Of a stretch of DNA of 21,771 bases, positions 7,608 to 14,431 are shown in pieces (positions within the stretch are counted from its first letter, which is position 1; every line of letters begins with the position of its first letter). The stretch comes from JAEZRQ01 sp049294415 (lineage in GTDB: Bacteria; Patescibacteriota; Patescibacteriia; Patescibacteriales; UBA12465), in the NCBI GenBank assembly GCA_049294415.1, contig JBAQCS010000066.1:1-21771 (forward strand). Direction: 5' to 3'. The notes beneath the pieces are model-generated. The model was not told the DNA's origin, ran no database searches, and saw only the letters and a list, made by a program, of their open reading frames with translations. The position numbers and the translations under genes are program-made.

Positions 7608-7820
7608 CTATTTAATACTGAAGGCGATAACTAAAGCGTAAATAGCAACAGCTTCCGCGAAAGCAGAAACAAGCAACATTGGAACTAAAATTTTTCCAGC
7701 TGCTTCTGGGTTGCGGCCAATAGCTTCCATAGCTTTAGCACCAATTAAACCGATACCAATAGCTGGACCAAATGAACCTAATCCGATGGCCAAAGCTTTG
7801 GCTAACATAACATTTTCCAT
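7608..7820 (-). CDS. atpE: F1Fo ATP synthase c subunit (proton type)
   Basis: 70 residues, two membrane helices joined by the polar loop GRNPEA (35-40). The ion-binding carboxylate is E56 in 'SAFAEAVAIYALVIAF'. Na+-binding rings carry a P-x3-Q in helix 1 and Ser or Thr after the Glu. Here residue 23, four after P19, is Ile, and residue 57 is Ala, so proton coupling is predicted. Several copies form the rotor ring in the membrane. There is no cleavable leader, since the N terminus MENVMLAKALAIGLG leads straight into helix 1. The stop is TAG. Confidence 0.95.
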   Translation of the reverse strand: MENVMLAKALAIGLGSFGPAIGIGLIGAKAMEAIGRNPEAAGKILVPMLLVSAFAEAVAIYALVIAFSIK

Positions 7821-7853
7821 AATTTTATAAATTAATTCTAAAAATAAATAAGT

Positions 7854-8702
7854 TTAATGCTCTTCAGCAGTGGTGTTAATAGTTAAATATGTAAGTACTA
7901 ACATCGCAAAGATTAGAGCCTGAATCAGTCCAACTAAAACTTCTAAAAACAAAAATGGAATTGGCACACCATAAGCTAGAATAGCTGACATAGAAGCTAG
8001 CAACACTTCCCCCGCAAAAACATTACCGAATAAACGAAAAGATAAACTAGCTACTTTAGCCATTTCACCAACTATTTCAATTAGTCCCACGAAAGCTTTG
8101 ATTGGATTAACTAATAAGACCATCGGGTCTTTCATCACTTTACCGGGAATTTCTAAAAAAGCTTTAATATTAATAAACTTATTTAAATATTTCCACCAAC
8201 CAATAGCTAGCACACCAATAATATGACTCAAAACCACAGCAATAGTAGCTAAAGCTAAAGTAGTATTTAAATCAGCTGTTCCGCCACGTAAGTAAGGTAC
8301 AAAAATTTGTTCGCCATTATGAGCGACTACTTGTCCGATAGAACCAACTCCAGGAATAATACCTAGCCAGTTATTAATTAGGACAAAGAAAAAGAAAGTT
8401 AAAACTAGTGGTGCAAACTGTAAAGATTTAGCACGACTATTGGTGACGCCATCAAAAATACCAAGAAAACCTTCTATTATCATTTCCATGACATTTTGCA
8501 AACCAGTGGGCACCTTTTTAATCTTACGACCAATAGCTACGCTTAAAATAACAACAATTAATAAAGCTAAGCCAGAGGTCATCAAGGAATTAGTGATACC
8601 AAAAGAACCGATATGAGCAATCGGTTCAGCGTATAATGTATTTTCATGAATCAATTCCCCGTGAAGAGCCTGATTTTCAGAAGTTACCGTTTCAGTCGAC
8701 AT
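7854..8702 (-). CDS. atpB: F1Fo ATP synthase a subunit
   Basis: 282 residues, several membrane helices. The essential stator arginine is R223 in 'SLSFRLFGNVFAGEVLL', with the following 'LFLEVLVGLIQALIFAMLVLTYL' helix also typical. 'NNWLGIIPG' at about residues 110-118 is another conserved element. Subunit a forms the two half-channels that load and unload protons on the c ring. The N terminus has an extra polar segment of about 35 residues (with 'GELIHENTLYAEPIAHIG') before the first helix. It starts 5 nt after the atpI/Z stop codon. Confidence 0.95.
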   Translation of the reverse strand: MSTETVTSENQALHGELIHENTLYAEPIAHIGSFGITNSLMTSGLALLIVVILSVAIGRKIKKVPTGLQNVMEMIIEGFLGIFDGVTNSRAKSLQFAPLVLTFFFFVLINNWLGIIPGVGSIGQVVAHNGEQIFVPYLRGGTADLNTTLALATIAVVLSHIIGVLAIGWWKYLNKFINIKAFLEIPGKVMKDPMVLLVNPIKAFVGLIEIVGEMAKVASLSFRLFGNVFAGEVLLASMSAILAYGVPIPFLFLEVLVGLIQALIFAMLVLTYLTINTTAEEH

Positions 8703-8707
8703 AATTT

Positions 8708-8953
8708 TTATTTCTGTTTTTCTTGTTGAGCGTCATTCTCAATCTTTTTAAATTCTTTTTTAGCGTTTTTTACTAAACCATACATAGATACTAAAAAACA
8801 GAACCCTATAGTGGTTAAAAATAACCAGGGTTCTGTATGGAAAATTGTATCTAAATATTGACCTAAAAACACACCAATAATAACTGGAATGGCGATCCAG
8901 ATAGACACATTAGCAAATACTCTTAGAGCTGTCGCCAAATTGTTGTCTTTCAT
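8708..8953 (-). CDS. atpI: AtpZ/AtpI-type ATP synthase assembly protein
   Basis: 81 residues with two membrane helices (about 14-32 and 41-60) and a Lys/Glu-rich C-terminal tail. 'IPVIIGVFLGQYLDTIF' followed by 'PWLFLTTIGFCFLVSMYGLVKNAKKE' matches the pattern of the small AtpZ/AtpI family (G-x-x-LG-x-x-LD, then a second helix). This family precedes atpB in many operons and helps assemble the c ring or transport ions. It is the first gene of the atp transcript, directly behind the promoter at 8976-9004. The choice between the atpI and atpZ names cannot be made from the sequence alone. Confidence 0.8.
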   Translation of the reverse strand: MKDNNLATALRVFANVSIWIAIPVIIGVFLGQYLDTIFHTEPWLFLTTIGFCFLVSMYGLVKNAKKEFKKIENDAQQEKQK

Positions 8954-8957
8954 AAAC

Positions 8958-8987
8958 TAGGTTTATTATGCATACAATATAAACCTA
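8958..8987. promoter_or_regulatory. Inverted repeat over the -10/start region of the atp promoter
   Basis: Perfect 9-bp arms TAGGTTTAT (8958-8966) and ATAAACCTA (8979-8987) are separated by 12 bp. One arm covers the -10 hexamer and the other lies just past the expected transcription start. Because only one arm would be transcribed, a DNA-level operator is more likely than an RNA hairpin. The cognate regulator is unknown. Confidence 0.45.
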
Positions 8988-9004
8988 AATTTTATTTTTG
9001 ACAA
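8976..9004 (-). promoter_or_regulatory. Sigma70-type promoter of the ATP synthase operon
   Basis: On the minus strand: -35 TTGTCA (plus 8999-9004), 17-nt spacer, -10 TATATT (plus 8976-8981). Each hexamer matches consensus at five of six positions. The predicted start near 8969 gives a leader of about 15 nt before atpI/Z. No terminator is evident between dnaJ and this promoter, so read-through from the chaperone genes is possible. Confidence 0.65.
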
Positions 9005-9034
9005 CCCTACTAAAATAACGACTCTTCTAACAAG

Positions 9035-10114
9035 TTAGATGTTAAGGTCTTGCAACTGGGTTTTTTGCTTCTTTGTTAAACTTTTAGGTATTATTACATT
9101 AATTTTAACAAAATGATCACCAACACCTTTACCATTTAGCTTAGGGACGCCTTTATCCTTTAATCTAAAAACTGTGCCAGACTGAGTTCCTTCTGGAATC
9201 TTTAAGGTCATTAAACCGTGAACGGTATTAATTTCAATCTTATCTCCTAAAATAGCTTGGGTCACACTAATTGACTTATCATTTTTAATATCAAAACCAA
9301 CTCTTTCAAAATCTGAATTTTTTCTAACTCTCATTCTTAAAAATAAATCACCGCTTGGAGCACCTTTAACTCCAGCGTCACCGCGACCGCGAATGCGTAA
9401 AGACTCGCCATCATTAATACCAGCCGGAACTTTAACTTTAAAACTATCTTTTTCTCTCTTAACACCTTTACCACTACAATCCGAACAATACTCTGAAACT
9501 ATTTTGCCTTCTCCGTGACACTTAGGGCATTGTACTTGGGTTTGAATATTTCCTAAAATGGTACGTTGTACTCCCATCACGCGTCCTTTACCACCACACT
9601 GGGAACAAGTTTCTACTTTGGTGCCTGGTTTATGGCCACTGCCAGAGCAAGTGGAACATGACACTAAGCGTTCATAAGAAACTTCTTTTTCACAACCAAA
9701 AATAGCATCTTTAAAATCAATATCTAAAAAGAATTCTAAACTTTGACCAGCTTGTGACTCCCTTGATGAAGATCTGCCCCCACCAAAACCAAAAATATCA
9801 CCGAAGCCACCAAATAAATCATCCATATCTACACCACCATTTTGAAAACCAGAAAAATCAAAACCACCCATACCACCTTGTCCGTAGCCGCCACCAGCTT
9901 GGCCATTTTGAAAAGACGAACCAAACTGATCGTATTGCTGACGCTTTTCTTTATTGCCTAGAACTTGATAAGCTTCGTTATACTCTTTGAATTTTTCTTC
10001 ATCACCGCCTTTATCAGGATGATGTTCATGAGCCTTTTTACGAAAAGCTGTTTTAATTTCATCAGCACTGGCATTTTTAGCAACACCTAAAACACTGTAA
10101 TAATCTTTAGACAT
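9035..10114 (-). CDS. dnaJ: Co-chaperone DnaJ (Hsp40)
   Basis: 359 residues, full-length type I DnaJ. The J domain covers residues 1-70 with the HPD triad at 32-34, which stimulates DnaK ATPase. A Gly/Phe-rich linker runs over about 74-112. The zinc-binding region has four CxxCxGxG repeats, with cysteine pairs at 153/156, 170/173, 196/199 and 210/213. The two C-terminal substrate-binding domains follow to the end. It delivers unfolded proteins to DnaK in the cytoplasm. It lies 76 nt after dnaK in the same direction. The gap holds a GC-rich palindrome. Confidence 0.97.
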   Translation of the reverse strand: MSKDYYSVLGVAKNASADEIKTAFRKKAHEHHPDKGGDEEKFKEYNEAYQVLGNKEKRQQYDQFGSSFQNGQAGGGYGQGGMGGFDFSGFQNGGVDMDDLFGGFGDIFGFGGGRSSSRESQAGQSLEFFLDIDFKDAIFGCEKEVSYERLVSCSTCSGSGHKPGTKVETCSQCGGKGRVMGVQRTILGNIQTQVQCPKCHGEGKIVSEYCSDCSGKGVKREKDSFKVKVPAGINDGESLRIRGRGDAGVKGAPSGDLFLRMRVRKNSDFERVGFDIKNDKSISVTQAILGDKIEINTVHGLMTLKIPEGTQSGTVFRLKDKGVPKLNGKGVGDHFVKINVIIPKSLTKKQKTQLQDLNI

Positions 10115-10133
10115 GTTTTTATATTCTTAATCA

Positions 10134-10172
10134 ATTGCCCTTGCATCCGCCAGCTGGCGGAACAAAGGCAAT
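10134..10172. repeat. GC-rich palindrome between dnaK and dnaJ
   Basis: A perfect 16-nt palindrome TCCGCCAGCTGGCGGA (10146-10161) sits inside weaker flanking arms. ATTGCC at 10134-10139 pairs with GGCAAT at 10167-10172, with TTG/CAA pairs between. It stands out strongly from the AT-rich background. In RNA it can fold on either strand and has no U-run. It may be a copy of a dispersed palindromic element or a processing hairpin between the two chaperone genes. Confidence 0.6.
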
Positions 10173-10190
10173 CTATGAGAAAACAAATTA

Positions 10191-12086
10191 TTATTTCTTT
10201 TCTTCTACTTCTCCTTCTACTACATCTTCTTTTTTCTCTTCGGCAGCAGCTTCAGGATTAGCTCCAGCTTCTGGACCGGCGGCAGCATTAGATTGATACA
10301 TAGCAGCACCAATCTTTTGAGCTACTGTATTTACTTCTTCTAAAGCTTTTTTAATACCTTCTAAATCATTAGCTTCTTTAACTTTTTTAAGATCAGTAAT
10401 TTTAGCTTCTAACTCAGTTTTATCTTCAGCTTTCATCTTATCCCCTGATTCTTTAATCATTTTTTCGCTAGAGAAAATAACAGAATCAGCTTGGTTAACC
10501 ATTTCCACTTCTTCTTTCTTTTTCTTATCTTCTTCAGCGTGAAGTTCAGCTTCTTTTTTCATCTTCTCTACTTCATCCTTAGATAAACCAGAAGAAGCGG
10601 TAATAGTAATTTTCTGAACTTTACTCGTAGCCTTATCGGTCGCGCTAACATTTAAAATACCATTAGCATCAATATCAAATTTAACTTCAATTTGAGGTAC
10701 ACCACGAGGAGCAGCAGGAATTCCGTCTAAAATAAATCTACCTAAAGTCTTATTGTCATGAGCCATTGGACGTTCTCCTTGAACAATATGAATCTCTACA
10801 CTGCTCTGACTATCAGCGGCTGTAGAGAAAGTTTGTGATTTTGAAGTTGGAATAGTAGTGTTACGGTCAATTAAAGCAGTAGCTACGCCACCCATAGTTT
10901 CAATACCTAAGGTAAGTGGAGTAACATCTAACAATAAAACATCTTTAACATCACCTTGTAGCACGCCAGCTTGAACAGCTGCACCCATAGCTACTACCTC
11001 ATCAGGGTTAACGCTTAAATTTGGCTCTTTACCAAAATATTCTTTAACCTTTTGAAGAACTAAAGGCATGCGAGTCATACCACCCACCATAACTACTTCA
11101 TTAATATCACTTAAACTAAAACCTGAATCAGCCAAAGCTTTCTTGCAAGGTTCAATAGTTTTAGCTACTAAATCACCAACTAACTCTTCTAATTTAGCAC
11201 GTGAAATTTTCATGACTAAGTGCTTAGGGCCATTAGCATCGGTCGAAATAAATGGTTGATTAATTTCTGTTTCCTGCGCAGTTGATAATTCAATCTTAGC
11301 TTTTTCAGCTGCTTCTTTAATACGTTGCAAAGCTAAAGTATCTTTAGATAAATCAATACCCTGCTCTTTTTTAAATTCAGAAATAATCCAATCAATAATT
11401 CTCTTGTCAAAATCTTCACCACCTAGGTGAGTATCGCCATTAGTAGCTTTTACTTCAACTGTATCAGCTGAAATGTCTAATACGGAAACATCAAAAGTAC
11501 CACCACCTAAATCATAAACTACAATTTTTTGACCTTGCTTTTTATCAAAACCATAAGCCAAAGCAGCTGCTGTTGGTTCATTGATGATACGCTTAACATC
11601 GAGACCAGCAATAAGCCCGGCATCTTTAGTAGCTTGGCGCTGTGCGTCATCAAAATAAGCAGGCACAGTGATAATAGCCTCGGTAATTGTTTCACCAGTT
11701 TTAGCCTCAGCATCCGCCTTTAATTTAGATAAAATCATAGCTGAAACTTCTTGAGGAGTATATTCTTTGTCTCCCATTTTTACTTTAACTCCTTCACCAG
11801 CTTGCACAATTTTATAAGGCATAGTGCCTAAATCGCGCTGCACTTCTTCGTCATTAAAATGACGACCAATTAAACGTTTAACAGCATAAACTGTGCTCTC
11901 AGGATTAATAACAGCCTGTCTTTTAGCGGCAGCTCCTACTAAACGCTCATTACTCTTAGAAACAGCTACGATTGATGGAGTAGTGCGATTACCTTCAATA
12001 TTTTCTAATATTTTTGGTAAACCACCTTCCATGATAGCCATCGCACAATTGGTTGTTCCTAAATCAATTCCTAAAATTTTTCCCAT
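10191..12086 (-). CDS. dnaK: Chaperone DnaK (Hsp70)
   Basis: 631 residues, full length. The ATPase domain opens with GIDLGTTN (5-12) and contains 'KRLIGR', 'AYFDDAQRQATKDAGLIAGLDVKRIINEPTAAALAYG' and 'VVYDLGGGTFDVSVLD'. The hydrophobic interdomain linker 'VLLLDVTPLTLGIETMGG' precedes the substrate-binding sandwich, and a helical lid follows. The C-terminal tail is Ala/Gly and then Glu/Lys rich. DnaK folds and rescues proteins using ATP, with DnaJ and GrpE as partners, both encoded next to it. Its 75-nt upstream gap holds a hairpin but no CIRCE element, so control probably comes from the hrcA promoter. Confidence 0.98.
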   Translation of the reverse strand: MGKILGIDLGTTNCAMAIMEGGLPKILENIEGNRTTPSIVAVSKSNERLVGAAAKRQAVINPESTVYAVKRLIGRHFNDEEVQRDLGTMPYKIVQAGEGVKVKMGDKEYTPQEVSAMILSKLKADAEAKTGETITEAIITVPAYFDDAQRQATKDAGLIAGLDVKRIINEPTAAALAYGFDKKQGQKIVVYDLGGGTFDVSVLDISADTVEVKATNGDTHLGGEDFDKRIIDWIISEFKKEQGIDLSKDTLALQRIKEAAEKAKIELSTAQETEINQPFISTDANGPKHLVMKISRAKLEELVGDLVAKTIEPCKKALADSGFSLSDINEVVMVGGMTRMPLVLQKVKEYFGKEPNLSVNPDEVVAMGAAVQAGVLQGDVKDVLLLDVTPLTLGIETMGGVATALIDRNTTIPTSKSQTFSTAADSQSSVEIHIVQGERPMAHDNKTLGRFILDGIPAAPRGVPQIEVKFDIDANGILNVSATDKATSKVQKITITASSGLSKDEVEKMKKEAELHAEEDKKKKEEVEMVNQADSVIFSSEKMIKESGDKMKAEDKTELEAKITDLKKVKEANDLEGIKKALEEVNTVAQKIGAAMYQSNAAAGPEAGANPEAAAEEKKEDVVEGEVEEKK

Positions 12087-12120
12087 ATATTTTTTAATTA
12101 ATTATTTTATCGACACAATC

Positions 12121-12144
12121 CGGTGCTTTTATTTAGAAGCACCG
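12121..12144 (-). promoter_or_regulatory. Hairpin between hsp20 and dnaK
   Basis: An 8-bp perfect stem CGGTGCTT/AAGCACCG with an 8-nt loop (arms 12121-12128 and 12137-12144). No U-run follows on either strand. It may be an RNA-processing or stability element that sets different levels of Hsp20 and DnaK from one transcript. This is inferred from position only. Confidence 0.45.
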
Positions 12145-12161
12145 AGAGCGCCGACAAAATA

Positions 12162-12599
12162 TTATTTCTTATTTTCAATTTTAATTTTCTTTGGCTCAGT
12201 CTTAGAAGCTTTAGGAATAGTAATTTTAAGTACTCCTCCTTCAGTTACCGCCTTAGCGTCATCACCACTTACTTGAGTTGGTAATAAAATAGAGCGATAA
12301 AAAGAACCTCGTCTAATCTCTTTGCGATAATAATTTTTTTCATCAACTTCACTCTTTTTTTCGCTTTCGCCCTTAATATATAAAGTGTCGTGTTCAATGG
12401 AGATATTTACATCATTAGGATCAATACCGGCTAATTGGGTTTCCACAATAATGTTATTTTTATCTTCATAAACATCCACAGCTGGCGTAAAACCAAATTC
12501 ACGTCCAGCCACAGCTGGCAACATGCCAGATAAAGCCTTATCCATATCATCAAAGCCGAGCGTATCGGCGAAGAATGGAGTCCATTTAATAAGAGACAT
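12162..12599 (-). CDS. hsp20: Small heat-shock protein, Hsp20 family
   Basis: 145 residues. The alpha-crystallin domain covers about residues 39-130: 'FTPAVDVYEDKNNIIVETQLAGIDPNDVNISIEHDTLYIKGE' then 'YYRKEIRRGSFYRSILLP' and 'AVTEGGVLKITIPK', all standard. The C terminus carries an I-x-I anchor (I139-K-I141) that joins subunits into oligomers. Small heat-shock proteins hold unfolding proteins without ATP and pass them to DnaK. The gene lies between grpE and dnaK, which supports joint heat-shock control. The 76-nt upstream gap is very AT-rich and shows a TATAAA-like box but no convincing -35, so a local promoter is uncertain. Confidence 0.95.
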   Translation of the reverse strand: MSLIKWTPFFADTLGFDDMDKALSGMLPAVAGREFGFTPAVDVYEDKNNIIVETQLAGIDPNDVNISIEHDTLYIKGESEKKSEVDEKNYYRKEIRRGSFYRSILLPTQVSGDDAKAVTEGGVLKITIPKASKTEPKKIKIENKK

Positions 12600-12675
12600 A
12601 AAACTTTAGAAAGTTATTTATAAAATTTAGATAGGACTAAATAGATATAAATACTTAGATTATGACTTATATTTT

Positions 12676-13659
12676 TTAAACGGCCACTTTAGCGGCTCTA
12701 ATTAACCGGCCATTCAACCTATAACCGGGCATTATTTCTTTGGTTACTATTTCACCTTCACCCTCAAGTGCCTCCATAGTATTGTGATCAAATTTTTCAC
12801 CTACTGTTTTTATTTCTTCTACGCCACGAGCTTCTAAAACATCTTTAAATTGTTTTAAAACATATTTTACGCCCTGAGCCCAAGCATTATTTTCTTCTTC
12901 AGTAGATAGCCCTAGTAGTGATAATTTTAAATGATCATACACAGGAATAATATCTTCTAATAAGTCAGCAATAGCATATTTAGCAAATTCTGTTTTATCG
13001 GCAGCGGTTTTTTTAAGTAAATTCTGATAATCAGCTAGAGCTAATTTGTATTGATGCTCCCAGTTGTCTTCTTCGCTTTCTTTAATAAATTCAAAGCGAG
13101 GTTTAGCTTCACCATCTGTTTCCACTTCTTCTAGAAACATGGCTTTAGATCTTACCCACACTTTAGATTCATCACTAGTATCTTGATATACTATTTCAAC
13201 TTCTTTAGTTTCAGAGTTTTTGGCTTCCGTTAAAACTTTATATTCTCCACCTTTATAATGTTTATAAATTCCTGGTTTAATTGTCATCATAATTTTTAAT
13301 ATTTTATTCACAGCTGATTTTACATAGGGGCACACATCTTCTGTTTCGGCTACTTTTTCAAGCGGTACCCATCTAAATTTTTCATATTTATTGCCCAGTT
13401 TAAGCTCACCAGAATAATCAGTTACCAAATATCTATTCATTAAGATATTATCCACTAACCCGGCATCAAAAAATAGGGCGTCATTAATCTGTAAAGATAA
13501 TTCTTTTTGGGCTTTATTTTTTAACGCTACTACTGGCTCTAAGTCTTTAATAAGTCCTGATAAGGCAAGCCATAAATGACCACCAGATTCTTTAAGAAGT
13601 AAAATCTCTCCCGACTTATTAACTAAATAGCCGTTAATAGCTGGTAAACTGTTATTCAT
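12676..13659 (-). CDS. grpE: Nudix-like / DUF1653 / GrpE fusion protein
   Basis: 327 residues against about 150-200 for usual GrpE. Residues 195-327 are GrpE, the nucleotide exchange factor of DnaK: 'YKLALADYQNLLKK' coiled-coil entry, 'LLEDIIPVYDHL', and the beta-domain end 'KFDHNTMEALEG' to 'IMPGYRLNGRLIRAAKVAV'. Residues about 127-178 match DUF1653: 'KPGIYKHYKGGEYKVL', 'SETKEVEIVYQD', 'VWVRSKAMFLEEV'. Residues 1-122 resemble a Nudix fold, with a degenerate Nudix box (G35-x5-E41-x7-K49, where REUxEE is reduced to KAQKEL), so pyrophosphatase activity is doubtful. The reading frame is continuous. The start overlaps the end of hrcA by 8 nt, which suggests translational coupling. M124/M125 lie exactly at the Nudix/DUF1653 border and could serve as an internal start giving a shorter product. 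Confidence 0.88.
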   Translation of the reverse strand: MNNSLPAINGYLVNKSGEILLLKESGGHLWLALSGLIKDLEPVVALKNKAQKELSLQINDALFFDAGLVDNILMNRYLVTDYSGELKLGNKYEKFRWVPLEKVAETEDVCPYVKSAVNKILKIMMTIKPGIYKHYKGGEYKVLTEAKNSETKEVEIVYQDTSDESKVWVRSKAMFLEEVETDGEAKPRFEFIKESEEDNWEHQYKLALADYQNLLKKTAADKTEFAKYAIADLLEDIIPVYDHLKLSLLGLSTEEENNAWAQGVKYVLKQFKDVLEARGVEEIKTVGEKFDHNTMEALEGEGEIVTKEIMPGYRLNGRLIRAAKVAV

Positions 13660-14341
13660 ACTTCTTCTTGATAAAATTAACTAAAGCTAAATTTCTAGCA
13701 TAGTCCATACGAGTTGGACCCATGATACCGAAAATACCAGATTTCTTATCTTTTTTATATTTAACTAAAACTGTGCTTAAAAAATTACCAAAAGGATTAG
13801 CTGAACCAATCATAACTTGTTCACCGTCGATTATTTTTTCAAAAACATCATTAATAATTTCCTCTAAATGATCAATAATTACTGAAACGTCATAAACCGT
13901 ATCCGACTGTTTAAATTCTGGTTGAGCAAACAAATTAGAAAGACCAGTATAATATAAATCATTTTTATGAAAAGCCCAGAAAACTGCTCCGCTTGATAAT
14001 TCCGCAATCGCTTTAGCTGTTTGTTTAGCACCAGCTTCTTCATAGGAAAATAAATTTTCTAAAAGTTCTATGTCAGCATCTTTTAAAGACTTTTGAGTTT
14101 CAGCCCTAATAGCTTCTAATTCTAACTCATAAGCTAATTCGGTGGGCACGCGACCAGCTGAGGTGTGTGGTTGAAAAATATACCCTTCCTCCTCCAATTC
14201 AGCCATATCATTGCGAACAGTAGCCGGCGAAACATCTAGCTTATATTTAGCGACTAACATACCAGAAGAAACTGGCTGAGCATTTTTAACATACTCTTTA
14301 ATAATAGTCCTTAAAATTGTCTTTTTGCGCTTACTAATCAT
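13652..14341 (-). CDS. hrcA: Heat-shock repressor HrcA (short form)
   Basis: 229 residues; most HrcA proteins have about 340. The N-terminal winged helix is intact: 'AQPVSSGMLVAKYKLDVSPATVRNDMAELEEEGYIFQPHTSAGRVPT' covers residues 21-67. The C-terminal end keeps the family signature GIMGPTRMDYARNL (205-218). The reduction lies in the middle and in the inserted dimerization domain. HrcA binds CIRCE operators and represses chaperone genes, and GroEL usually helps it fold. Its own promoter carries a perfect CIRCE at 14376-14402, so autorepression is expected. It is the first gene of the chaperone unit and overlaps grpE by 8 nt. Confidence 0.95.
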   Translation of the reverse strand: MISKRKKTILRTIIKEYVKNAQPVSSGMLVAKYKLDVSPATVRNDMAELEEEGYIFQPHTSAGRVPTELAYELELEAIRAETQKSLKDADIELLENLFSYEEAGAKQTAKAIAELSSGAVFWAFHKNDLYYTGLSNLFAQPEFKQSDTVYDVSVIIDHLEEIINDVFEKIIDGEQVMIGSANPFGNFLSTVLVKYKKDKKSGIFGIMGPTRMDYARNLALVNFIKKKYE

Positions 14342-14361
14342 ATAGATAATTCTGCTAAATC

Positions 14362-14391
14362 ATTATATAAAACAATTAGCACTCCTGTCAA
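14362..14391 (-). promoter_or_regulatory. Consensus promoter of the hrcA-grpE-hsp20-dnaK-dnaJ unit
   Basis: On the minus strand: perfect -35 TTGACA (plus 14386-14391), 18-nt spacer, perfect -10 TATAAT (plus 14362-14367). The -35 lies within the CIRCE spacer, so HrcA binding would block RNA polymerase. The expected start near 14355 leaves a leader of only about 12-14 nt with no Shine-Dalgarno sequence. Confidence 0.85.
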
Positions 14392-14402
14392 GTGAGTGCT
14401 AA
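14376..14402. promoter_or_regulatory. CIRCE operator (HrcA binding site)
   Basis: A perfect match to the consensus TTAGCACTC-N9-GAGTGCTAA, with arms at 14376-14384 and 14394-14402. It is the only CIRCE in the window. On the minus strand the same repeat is followed by TTGTTTT, so its RNA form could also help terminate transcripts from the upstream PBP2 gene. Confidence 0.95.
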
Positions 14403-14431
14403 TTAGTAACTATATAGGTTTAGTTATAAGC

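Noticed and set aside
9754..9990. Plus-strand ORF of 78 codons antisense to dnaJ
   Set aside because: The His/Asn-rich composition is the complement of the DnaJ Gly/Phe-rich linker codons.
11893..12276. Plus-strand ORF of 127 codons across the dnaK start and the hsp20 end
   Set aside because: It is antisense to two certain chaperone genes, and its hydrophobic stretch mirrors their codons.
14406..14427. 7-bp stem TAACTA/TAGTTA after the PBP2 gene as its terminator
   Set aside because: It is short and AT-rich, with no U-run after it on the minus strand. The CIRCE hairpin is a better candidate.
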